NCBI GenBank assembly: GCA_028622995.1
Contig: JAJQJQ010000007.1
Span: 3,534,001-3,598,000, forward strand
Source: Panagrolaimus kolymaensis
Lineage: Eukaryota; Nematoda; Chromadorea; Rhabditida; Panagrolaimidae
Length of the DNA: 64,000 nucleotides
Direction: 5' to 3'
The notes under the pieces were generated by a model that did no database searches, was not told the origin of the DNA, and saw nothing but the letters and a program-made list of their open reading frames with translations. Positions 20,801 to 30,325 of the stretch are shown here, in pieces; within the stretch, counting starts at the first letter, position 1; each line of letters begins with the position of its first letter. A program made the position numbers and the translations under genes.

Positions 20801-23136
20801 TTTCGATGGTTTTTGTGTTTATGGATTTTGGGTTTATGGATCTGTGAGTGGATTTTTATGGATTTTTACCGTTCTTTGAGTGGATTTAGAAAAATTCTTG
20901 GATTGATTTTGAATGATCCACGGGTTGATTTTTATGGATCTTCGGGTGGGTTATGATAGATCCTTCCGCGGAATTTGAATGATCCTTGGGTGAATTTCCA
21001 TGGATCTTTCAACTGTTTTCGGTGGATTTTCGTGGATATTTTGGTGGATATTAGGAGAGCTTCGGGTGGATATTTGACTAAGGTAGATCGAACTTTTGGT
21101 TGATCGATCTTAGGGTGGATGTATCTTTATGTGGATTTTTATGGATCTCTTTACTGTTTTGGGTGGATTTCTCGGTATCTTTGGGTTGATGGATCTTTGG
21201 GTTGATGGATCTTTGGGTTGATGGATCCTTGGGTTGATAGATCTTTGGGTTGATGGATCTTTGGGTTGATGGATCTTTGGGTGGATTTCTCGGTATCCTT
21301 GGGTTGATAGATCTTTGGGTTGATGGATCCTTGGGTTGATAGATCTTTGGGTTGATGGATCTTTGGGTTGATAGATCTTTGGGTTGATGGATCTTTGGGT
21401 TTATGGATCTTTGGGTTGATGGATCTTTGGGTGGATGGATGATAACTTCCACTTCAAGGGGCGCGAAGCGCCCCTTTTTTCATTCTCCTTACTACATATT
21501 TGGTATCAAAATGAAGAGCTCATTCTTATCTATTTTAATTTATATTTTTTTTTTAAAAACATATGTGGATCCCGTGTCACTGGTTCCTCTAAACACAGAA
21601 AAATTTATGGGAGGTTCCCATCCTATTAAAGTGGTTAGTAACTATTTCAAAACTAATTATATATCATTATTTAATGCTATTTATCATAATATCTTGGCTT
21701 TTTAACGATTAATTAGCATAATTTAAAGTTTTTCGCGAAAATCACAGTTTTTTGACTAAAACTTTTTTTCCATTCAATGGTTTAACTATGAAACTAGGAG
21801 GTGCAGAACTTCAGAATATGACAAATTTGATTTTCCTTTTTATATTTTAACTAAAGTTATTGGGCTTAGAGAAAAGTTGGCCCCGTTTGCATTATTAAGG
21901 TACCATTTTTTTTTTTCAAAAATCGATGAAAAAATTTTGCAACATGCATTTTCCCTTCCTTTGTCGCACTTGCTCAGTGGTGGAAGGCGGTGTATTGAAA
22001 GGTTGATGGAAGTTCGAAACCGCGGAGATGTAAATAATTTTTTTGAATATCTTTAACTATAAAATGGAGGGAAATATTATTAAAATAATTTATGCTAATT
22101 TTATAACATAATTAGAATAATAAAAAAGCGATATTTATCGAAAAATTAGCATATTTTTAATGTTTTTGACCAAATTTGGGGTAATGTATCTTTGGTTGAT
22201 CGATCTTTTGGTGGATTTTCGATGGTTTTTGTGTTTATGGATTTTGGGTTTATGGATCTGTGAGTGGATTTTTATGGATTTTTACCGTTCTTTGAGTGGA
22301 TTTAGAAAAATTCTTGGATTGATTTTGAATGATCCACGGGTTGATTTTTATGGATCTTCGGGTGGGTTATGATAGATCCTTCCGCGGAATTTGAATGATC
22401 CTTGGGTGAATTTCCATGGATCTTTCAACTGTTTTCGGTGGATTTTCGTGGATATTTTGGTGGATATTAGGAGAGCTTCGGGTGGATATTTGACTAAGGT
22501 AGATCGAACTTTTGGTTGATCGATCTTAGGGTGGATGTATCTTTATGTGGATTTTTATGGATCTCTTTACTGTTTTGGGTGGATTTCTCGGTATCTTTGG
22601 GTTGATGGATCTTTGGGTTGATGGATCTTTGGGTTGATGGATCCTTGGGTTGATAGATCTTTGGGTTGATGGATCTTTGGGTTGATGGATCTTTGGGTGG
22701 ATTTCTCGGTATCCTTGGGTTGATAGATCTTTGGGTTGATGGATCCTTGGGTTGATAGATCTTTGGGTTGATGGATCTTTGGGTTGATAGATCTTTGGGT
22801 TGATGGATCTTTGGGTTTATGGATCTTTGGGTTGATGGATCTTTGGGTGGATGGATGATAACTTCCACTTCAAGGGGCGCGAAGCGCCCCTTTTTTCATT
22901 CTCCTTACTACATATTTGGTATCAAAATGAAGAGCTCATTCTTATCTATTTTAATTTATATTTTTTTTTTAAAAACATATGTGGATCCCGTGTCACTGGT
23001 TGTTTAAATTAAATATAATTGTTGCACCTGTTTTAATGAAGCAGTATTTTGCATCAACTATCGGAAGGTTATTATTTGGATATAAAGCATTTGTGCACAT
23101 GAACATACAAGTAATAAAAATAAAAAATAAATTCAT
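17898..23136 (-). CDS. secreted protein with two Tudor-like modules and helical repeats; interrupted by a 2.8-kb insertion
   Basis: Minus-strand exons: 23136-22997, 20170-20092, 20028-19643, 19593-19207, 19157-19029, 18979-18566, 18498-18232 and 18177-17898, about 693 residues. The signal peptide is MNLFFIFITCMFMCTNA. Two modules of about 60 residues follow, each with a conserved G..(V/I)xF..NG..xxI core and an (E/K)xTLPF ending (GATIIFNLN..NGRPYKAIV; GTQVTFHRTSG..IGRIKKI). They recur in the composite gene at 25377. The rest is helical with three related segments (TVEERLNRIKELFRTY, AKDNLNKLHGLFKEY, TPEENLQKIHDLY) and Thr-rich linkers. Two 1416-bp tandem units sit between exons 1 and 2. Splicing from GTGACA to TTTAGAG would remove them in frame, adding two codons; otherwise the gene is broken. 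Function unknown. Confidence 0.6.
20554..20605 (+). promoter_or_regulatory. tRNA-like RNA polymerase III promoter boxes, copy 1
   Basis: ttgctcagtgg resembles the A box (TRGCNNAGYNGG) and agttcgaaacc, starting 41 nt later, resembles the B box (GGTTCGANTCC). Spacing is that of a tRNA. The region does not fold into a clean cloverleaf, so it is a tRNA-derived head, as in a SINE, rather than a tRNA gene. Confidence 0.5.
21178..21440. repeat. 16-bp minisatellite, copy 1
   Basis: About fifteen units of ggatctttgggttgat, some with single changes (gata for gatg, cctt for cttt), lie here. Since 16 is not a multiple of 3, all three minus-strand frames cycle and give an artificial Ser-Thr-Gln-Arg-Ser-Ile-type peptide. 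Confidence 0.9.
21970..22021 (+). promoter_or_regulatory. tRNA-like RNA polymerase III promoter boxes, copy 2
   Basis: This repeats the A-box and B-box pair of the first tandem unit, 1416 bp further on. Confidence 0.5.
22594..22856. repeat. 16-bp minisatellite, copy 2
   Basis: This is the same minisatellite within the second 1416-bp unit, with the same order of variant units. Confidence 0.9.
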
Positions 23137-23547
23137 TTTTCTTTATTTTTAAACAAATGAAAACAATTGAAATTTTTTTTTGAGAATAAAATAAATAATT
23201 ATCAATCAATATTTTTATTTTGCATCAATCAATTATTTCGTCTCATGCAATACTTTCCTTCATTTTTTTAGTTTTGTTCCCTGAAAAAAAATTCCACTTA
23301 GGTGCCTCTTTCGTTTTATGCTCGCATTGAATTTTCACTCTCTTCATTTTTTTACCCTCTCTCTCTCTCGCTTATTTTCTTCATTGTTTTATCACTTTTC
23401 CATTTCCCAAAATAATACAAATTTTTCTCTTTCCGTTAAAAATCACTAAATTTGTTTATTTCTTATAAACATGAATCGTGTAAAAAATTTTTTCGTGCTT
23501 TTATTTTATTATACTCATTCACATTGTTTCAAAATTATTTGTTTCAG
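23137..23547. other. intergenic
   Basis: This 411-bp stretch holds a short ctctctctctctcg run near 23360. It would contain the promoter of the minus-strand secreted gene. An ATG at 23471 opens a frame into the polymerase fragment, but its first residues match nothing. Confidence 0.45.
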
Positions 23548-24242
23548 TTTATATGATATTTGCTTGGTTGATGGTGAAGAAGATTCGAATTTCGATGTTG
23601 CTGTTGAATTTGTTAAAGTTTTAACTCTTGATAAACATATTGCTGAACCTGTTGAAAATTTACGATCTCTATTACCTCAAATGTTATCACCAAATTTACC
23701 ACCTAATGTTCTTGAATGGCGACTTCCTGCTTATGTTTGTGTTTTAGAAAATCTCTTTTGTCATCATTGCAGCAAATGTGTGGATTTGGATTTATGTGCT
23801 CATGTTCATGGTAAATTTCTTTCATCATTCATACATGTTTTAAACTACGACGTTTTTTTAGATGATGAAACGACTTTACGATGTACCTTCTGCAATACTG
23901 AACTTTCAAAAACAATAATCGAAGAACTTCTCATTCAAAGACTTTTTTTTAAAATGGTTACTGCTTTTGTTCTTCAATACAGAAAATGTGTTCATTGCAA
24001 ACAATTAGCTACTTGATCTCTTGCTCAATTTTGTGAATGCAGCAATAAATTGGAATTTGTTACGTCAAAGACAGAATTTATGGATACTCTTCGAACTTTT
24101 AAAATTATTTCTAATGGTATGTTTATTTTGTTTGAAGCAAATTGCTTTTAAGAATTTGGTGATGAAAAAAAATGCTTTTTGTCCACTTTTTTTTCAAACA
24201 CAACTAGGAGCTTACTGTATTTATGGCCTAAGGGATTCATAG
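23548..24242 (+). pseudogene. pole: C-terminal fragment of DNA polymerase epsilon catalytic subunit
   Basis: After a TTTCAG acceptor (23541-23547) the frame reads EFVKVLTLDKHIAEPVENLR and then the two zinc-binding motifs of the POLE1 C-terminus: CHHCSKCVDLDLC with CTFCNTEL, and CVHCKQLA with CECSNKLEF. An intron (23810-23861) splits them in phase. The order and spacing match POLE1, where this region binds the B subunit. The catalytic and exonuclease parts, over 1800 residues, are absent upstream. TGA at 24014-24016 interrupts the frame between the last two cysteine p pairs at an alignable position, and a further intron leads only to a short tail. Retained introns show DNA-level duplication. 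Upstream exons elsewhere in the genome should exist in an intact copy. Confidence 0.8.
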
Positions 24243-24662
24243 ACATTTTCGACACAGCAAATGCGCAACAATCAGCCTCAAATTTTTCTTCAATCGTTGG
24301 ATCTTTTTTTCGTCATTCTTCCAAATTTCTCATCCTTCAATTTTTCTTCAGTAAAAAAATATTCTGATTTGAATTTTTCCTCCTCCTTTTTTGTGCTCTC
24401 CCGAATAGTTTTTACATACCAAAAATCACACTTCTTTTGCTTTGAATCATTTTCGTGCTTCATTTTTCGTGTTGCTTACACTTCTTTCTTTGTAACAGAT
24501 AGCTTTCTTTAATATTAGATTGATATGATCCTTCTAAAACTTTTGTATCCGTTCTCCTTTAACCCTTTATTTTCTTATATTTATCTTTCATTTTTAATAA
24601 TATTTGCATTCTTTTTTAGCTTTTATTGTTTTAAAGATTTCAAAGCTTTCAAATATCCAACT
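24243..24662. other. intergenic
   Basis: This 420-bp AT-rich stretch precedes the small glycine-rich gene. Open frames here are short and hydrophobic with no support. Confidence 0.45.
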
Positions 24663-25128
24663 ATGTCTCATCCGTCAATTACAAACCCAGGTTATGGACC
24701 TGTTGGAGCCGGCGGTGGCGCTGGTGGTGCTTTAACTAATGCTGGTGCTGGTGGTGGTAGTAGTGGTGGCGGCGGCGGTGGTCGAGGATATGGTGGTGGA
24801 GGTAAGTATATTTTATTATTTATGACATATTTTTAATAAGTTATATTTTCAGAAGAAATGCATTGTCATGGCTGTTGGTTGTTCTTTTTCAGTGGCGGTG
24901 GTGTTGTTGTCGGACTTCTTGCTCTTGCTGTTATCGTTTACTTTGTTTACATTGTGAGTTTTCACTTTTACATATATTTATCTATAAACATGACTAACAT
25001 ACATTTATTTCAGGAATGGCGACGTCGACATCCTCCTCAAACTGGCTGGTTGTGGTAAAGGTCTTGGTGGTGATCCTCCCTGTGTGGTCCTTGATCCTAA
25101 AGAAGCTGTTCTCATGGCTGTCTCGTAA
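24663..25128 (+). CDS. small glycine-rich single-pass membrane protein; C-terminal frame uncertain
   Basis: Exon 1 (24663-24801) encodes MSHPSITNPGYGPVG and a Gly-rich stretch. Two models follow. With acceptor 24852, exon 2 (24853-24953) gives a membrane span GGGVVVGLLALAVIVYFVYI and exon 3 (25014-25058) a short basic tail EWRRRHPPQTGWLW: about 94 residues. With acceptor 24892 (better TTTTTCAG), exon 2 is read one base over (VVLLSDFLLLLLSFTLF) and exon 3 runs to 25128, ending CGKGLGGDPPCVVLD..; about 104 residues. Both are phase-consistent and both keep a hydrophobic span. The first tail looks more like a normal cytosolic end; the second uses more sequence. I do not recognise the family. The start could lie upstream at 24525. 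Confidence 0.5.
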
Positions 25129-25376
25129 TATTTTTTGTTGAATTTTGTTTATTTTTTGTTTTCGTTCAATAAATATTTTTTTTGCTTGAAATTTTTGTCT
25201 CTTTGATAACAAACTTTGTACATTAGTAATAAGCGTTTCAAGAGGATCGAGAAAGCATGTACTTAAGGAACACGTGAACAATCAATATTATTACGTGGTT
25301 TATTAGCGGCAGCAATCATATTGAAAACTAACTGAATTTTTTGTTATCCCTTTTATCTTTGTTAAATAATAAAGCA

Positions 25377-28300
25377 ATGTGGATGAGATTATTGCTAAGT
25401 TTTATCTTGTTTTTTTGCTTCACATGCATCACAAGTTTGGAAGAAGATAGAGGAAATGTTGGAGTTGGTCAACAAAATTTTGAATCATTTTATAACTGTA
25501 TGAAAATTCTTGGATCGCGAGTTATTTTTGAAAGTAATGGCAATGATTCAATTGGATATATTAAAGCTGTGGATATTGTTAATAAGTATGTGGATGTGGA
25601 GATGAAAAAAGAAAATGTGAGGAAAAAATACAATTTATTTTATTCTTCTTTTAAACAAATTTTTAGGTAAACATTTTCGAAATTACCTTACCATTTAATA
25701 GGATCAAATCATGCCGGCTTATTTCAAACCAAACACTTTTGTTTACATGTTATTTTTTTAAGCAAAATACAACAACCCGTGCGGTAATAATTCATTTCCT
25801 TTACGATAACTTGTAACTGTCAAATTTTTAGAGGCGCCATTCCCCTTCTTCATCAGCAATTTGTTTAAAAGTTGGATCAGATGTGAAAATTGCTGATGGA
25901 AAAATCACTGAAACAGGCGATGTCATTGAAGAACAATGGGGTGAAGTAAAATATATTGATGTTGTGAATGAAAAAGTGAACGTTGAATGTAATGAAGGAG
26001 TTAGTTTTGAAATTAAATAAATATAAATAACTAGCTTCTTTGTTTAGGGAAAAATTGTGGAATATTATTTTTCATATGAAGATTTAATTAAAATTAATCC
26101 AACTCTTAAACTTTCTGATAATGTGATGGAAACCGATGAACCAGTTTGTATGCTAACACCATTAGCAACAAAAAAGTTTGAAGTTGGTGACGAAAGTCCT
26201 CTGCTTCGAATTAAAGAAACATTTGAAAGATTTTTACCAGCAAAAAGAACTCATGAAGAAACTGGTAAATTTCATAAAAAAAATATTTTAATTTGTTTTA
26301 CTTCAAAATTTTCTAATTTAAGGACTTGAAAAATATATCCACCGACAGGTTAAAATACCACGAAAATCAGGAGATTACACTGATGCAACAATTATTGATG
26401 TTTGTTCAAGCACAAAAGTTACAGTTGCCTTCAAAACTACTGATGGAAATGTAAATCCTTGATTTCATTAAAAATTATGACAATTTAATTAATTTATTAT
26501 CGTTTTATAGGTTGAAAAAAATTGTCAAAAAATTGTTTTAATGGATGTGATTGTTGGAATAAAAGAAAATCGAGAAAAGTATCACGATTTCGCTGATTTA
26601 TTAGATTTATCTCAAGGTACTGAAACACAAAAATCTTTTAATGATGCTGAAAATCAACCCGAAGCCCCATTAGAAAATTTCCATGAAGAAAAAGAATGTG
26701 ATAACAATGAAGAAGAAGAAGATGGTAGCAATATTAATCAAAATATTTATACAGATGAACGTGAAGCTGATATTTCACCAATGTCAGCGTCAATCCCATA
26801 CCACTCCCTAAGAAAATTGGAAGATATGGCAAGCAATTATAAAGATAATGAGGTTATTACATTATATTCTTGGTTAACGGATAACAACGTAATAGATTAT
26901 CTGACAAATTTATTGTATGAAAATTATAAAAAGGAATCAATTGCATTTTTTGATCCAGGATGGTTGGCTTCATCATCAAAAACAAATCCATCATTATCAA
27001 TTGAAATTTCTTCTGTTAATCTAAGAGCAACAACAGAAATGATTTTTTTTCCCATATGCATTAAAGCTCATTGGGTTTTATTCTCTTATAACAAAACCCA
27101 AAATACGCTTACTTATTTCGATTCCATGGATAATCATGAAGGTGTTGATGGATGGGAAGCAGCAAAAAATGAAGCAAAAGATTTAATTGTGAATATTATT
27201 AAATATATTTTTGATCTTCAAATAGTCGATGAATTTATTTTTAATTTACCTGCAACTTTAAAACAACGAGATTCGTTTAATTGTGGTATATTTATCATTT
27301 ATTATATGGAAAAAATAATGTTGGAGAACGCTTTCATCGGGGATTTTAACCCGTCACAATTAAGACATGAAATGATGGATTTTTTTGAATGTAATAAAGA
27401 AAGATTTGAAGCATGTAATCCAAAAACTGTTAATGATGCGAAACTTGATGAAATTGATAATAGAAATGTCCTTGATAAAAATGAAGGCATTGAAGTTGTT
27501 AATGATGCAGTAATAAGCGATGGCGAAAATGAAAGAAGCGAAAGTGACAAAAATGAAGGCAGAGAAATTGTTGATAGTGGCAGTGATGGAAATAGCCAAT
27601 GTGATAATGATTTTAGCGCTATTGATGATTCTTCTTTCAATGCTGAAATCGCTAAAGAAGTTGCTGATGAAGATGATGAACTGCCAACTAGAGAAGAAAG
27701 TTTTGCATCTGTCGATGATAATAAAATTACTCGAGAAAAATCATTCAATTTTAATGATATCCCATCTGCCTTTTTGTGGTTCAGTGGAGCTTTAGAAAAT
27801 GTTCATAAATATAATGAAACACATTTGCCTTGTTATGCTTATGGAATTTATGAAGAAATATTACACAAATATATTTATTGGGGTCACACATGTAATTTAA
27901 ATACACGACTTGATAACCATTGGTATGGTACATGGGCAACTTCGAAACTTTTTAATTACATGAAATATAACAAAGTAATCCTTTATACTCTTTTCCCAGA
28001 ATTAAAAATGAATATGTTAAAATCGATGGAAATTGAAAGCCTTTTAATTGCAGCAACAAGTATGTCCATTAAACCAAATATTTTTATAAAATAATTTTCC
28101 TTTTTTTTTATAGAACTTGGTTATTTAAAAACTAAATTTATTTTAAATATTGTCGCATCCCGTCCCATATCCAACTTTTTTGAGAACATTTTGTTGGATA
28201 AAACTCACGCTGATCATGAAAAATTAATTGAAGCTTTAAATTATATAGCGGAATGGGGCACATCATATGGGAGATCTCAAAAAAAAGAATCTCGTGAACC

Positions 28301-30085
28301 TGAAGGAACTTCAACGATAATTATTGAAGATAAAATGGATTACGCTACACCTGAAGAAATTAAAGAACGTCATATCATTGAAAAAGATACTGCTGGGTAT
28401 AAAAAAGTTTCACCTGAAAAAGATGTCGTAATTGATAATCCCGATTTAATTTGGTTTTTTAAAATGTTAAACTTGATTTGGCCATTTCATGATCAACATC
28501 GGGAACATTATGCATACGCAATATGGAATAAAATTACATCAAAATTAATTTATTTCGGCAGAACATACTCAAAATATTTACGATTTTGGCAGCATGCCTA
28601 TTTATTACTTTCATCACCTGAACTACAAAATGAAATAAAATTAGGAAATGCCATAATGAAATCTCTCGCTCTTGGACATAAATTAAATTTGGCCCAGGCA
28701 ATGGAAATAGAAAACTTGCAAATTTTAGCATCAAGTTAGTTTTTTCATATTTTTTTCAATGCTTTTTTTTAAATTTAGAATTGAATTTACTTATTGGAAT
28801 TAATGTTGAAGCTTTAAACAATGCAGGTGGAAGTTCTCCATCAACATTTTTTGTTAATATTCTCAACAACCCAAACCATGAAGACCATCAAAAATTGGTT
28901 AATGCCCTTATTGCATTGGTCGATTTAGGATTTGTTAACGGAGCTTCATTAGATTCAATAGATGTTGAAGATAAACCAGTACCAGATGAAGTAAAAATTA
29001 CAATGAAATGGTTTAATTATCATTGGCGCAGAAGTCCGAAAGGAATTGAATGGTTTAAAAATTATCGATCTAAACCGGGTTACAAAGAAATGAGGAGAAA
29101 ATCACGCCTTAATTATAATAAATCTGATAAATGTAAGAAACAAATAGCCGGTTATATAGCTGATGGACGACAAAAAGCAGCTTCGGCTCGATTTAGGGAA
29201 AAGAATAAAGGACAATATCGATGTCCTATATTTGAATGTAATATCATTGTTGGGTCAGTTGAGGCTTTGGTACATCATATGAGAGATATACATGATAAAA
29301 AAATGACTAGTGAAGAATCAAGAACTCATAAAATTAGTGATGAATCAATGAAAAGGGAGAAAGGTCACTTCATATGTCCCGAACCTGATTGTGGTAAAGA
29401 TTTGACATGTGCAAGTAATTTAGTAAAACACATGAAGAAATTCCATGATAAAATAATTATCAACGAAGAAGCAAGAGCTCTTAAAATTAACGATGAAACA
29501 ACGAAAAAGAATGAATGTGTATTCATTTGTCCCGATTGTTTTAGACCATCTACACAAGCGTCTAATTTAGCAACACACATGAAGAAACAGCATAATAAAA
29601 AAATGACTATGGAAGAAGCAAGGGCTCAAAAAAATTGTGATGAATCAATGAAAAAGAAGAAAGGCGAATTCGTATGTCCCGAACCTGATTGTGGTAAAGA
29701 TTTTACGCGACCAGGTATTTTAATAACACACATGATGAAATTCCATGAAAAAAAAATGACATTAGCACAAGCAAGAGCTAATAGAATTAGTGAAGAACCA
29801 TTGAAAAAATGTGTATTCATATGTCCCGAACCTGATTGTGGTAAATATTTGACATGTGCAATTAATTTAGCAATACACATGAAGAAATTCCATGATAAAA
29901 TAATGACTAATGAAGAAGCAAAAACTCATAAAAATTGTGATGAATCAATGAAGAAAGGTGATTTCAAATGTCCCGATTGCTGTGATAATTATTTTACGAC
30001 AATAAATAATTTAGTATCCCATATGAAGAAATTCCATGGTAAAAAAATGACTTTTGAACAAGCAAGAGCTACAAAAGAAGGTTAA
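25377..30085 (+). CDS. composite protein: signal peptide, Tudor-like modules, ULP1/C48 protease, two GIY-YIG-like modules, six C2H2 fingers
   Basis: Eight exons (25377-25616, 25667-25783, 25832-25999, 26048-26264, 26323-26450, 26511-28059, 28114-28734, 28779-30085) join in phase to 1448 residues. Residues 1-20 form a signal peptide (LLLSFILFFCFTCITS). Three Tudor-like modules lie at about 35-110, 130-200 and 255-300. An acidic linker precedes the ULP1-type protease core with His477 (AHWVLF), Asp494 (YFDSM), Gln542 and Cys548 (KQRDSFNCG), the full C48 set. A second acidic linker leads to a GIY-YIG-like module (GIY at 735, YIYWGHT, Arg756, His760, Glu797/799) and a weaker copy (AIW at 942, IYFGRT, Arg963, Glu1004). 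Six C2H2 fingers from residue 1162 recur every 49-51 residues with a conserved KKMT.EEAR linker. Predicted: SUMO/ubiquitin-like deconjugation with DNA binding or cleavage. Secretion is uncertain. Confidence 0.8.
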
Positions 30086-30325
30086 AATAATACTTAATTT
30101 ATTTGTATATAATATTTAATTTTTTGTTGTTGAAAATTGTTTATAATAATAAAATTTATTGATTTTGACATGATTTTACTTACAATTCAGTTAAATTCTC
30201 TGTCTTTATTTTCTTCATCAGTGCATGTGATTTAAAAATGGCTTTATATTATTTTTTTTATTTCACTGATAAAAAAAATATTTACAAAATAATTATGGCA
30301 GTTTTATTAATAAAATATATAATTT

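Larger units (their letters stand above)
20170..21585. repeat. 1416-bp tandem unit, copy 1
   Basis: The unit begins cctctaaacacag and ends gtgtcactggtt on the plus strand. An apparently identical copy follows directly (21586-23001). It holds a non-coding AT-rich left part, tRNA-like A and B boxes, a 16-bp minisatellite and a GC hairpin (ggggcgc-gaa-gcgcccc, then six T) at 21458-21480. Bases TT/AA are repeated at the outer junctions. The unit has no convincing protein; open frames in it are products of the minisatellite. Confidence 0.9.
21586..23001. repeat. 1416-bp tandem unit, copy 2
   Basis: This is a head-to-tail repeat of 20170-21585 with a period of exactly 1416 bp; I saw no difference on inspection. 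Such identity means a very recent duplication or an assembly artefact. Its right end abuts exon 1 of the minus-strand multi-repeat gene. Confidence 0.9.

Noticed and set aside
21178..21440. Regular repeats resembling a CRISPR array
   Set aside because: Units are contiguous 16-mers without spacers, in a eukaryotic genome.
21078..21452. 124-codon minus-strand frame in the 1416-bp unit (also at 22494-22868)
   Set aside because: It is the translation of a 16-bp minisatellite, open in several frames, with no domain.
20170..23001. Helitron or hAT assignment for the 1416-bp unit
   Set aside because: No TC..CTRR ends, no 8-bp target duplication and only weak inverted similarity between the ends; class left open.
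23471..24016. A functional 181-residue gene starting at ATG 23471
   Set aside because: The first 25 residues precede a splice acceptor and match nothing, while the rest is the interior of POLE1 followed by a stop.
27302..27748. 148-codon minus-strand frame in the composite gene
   Set aside because: It is antisense to the acidic linker and Ser/Leu-rich by codon reversal; no splice or domain support.
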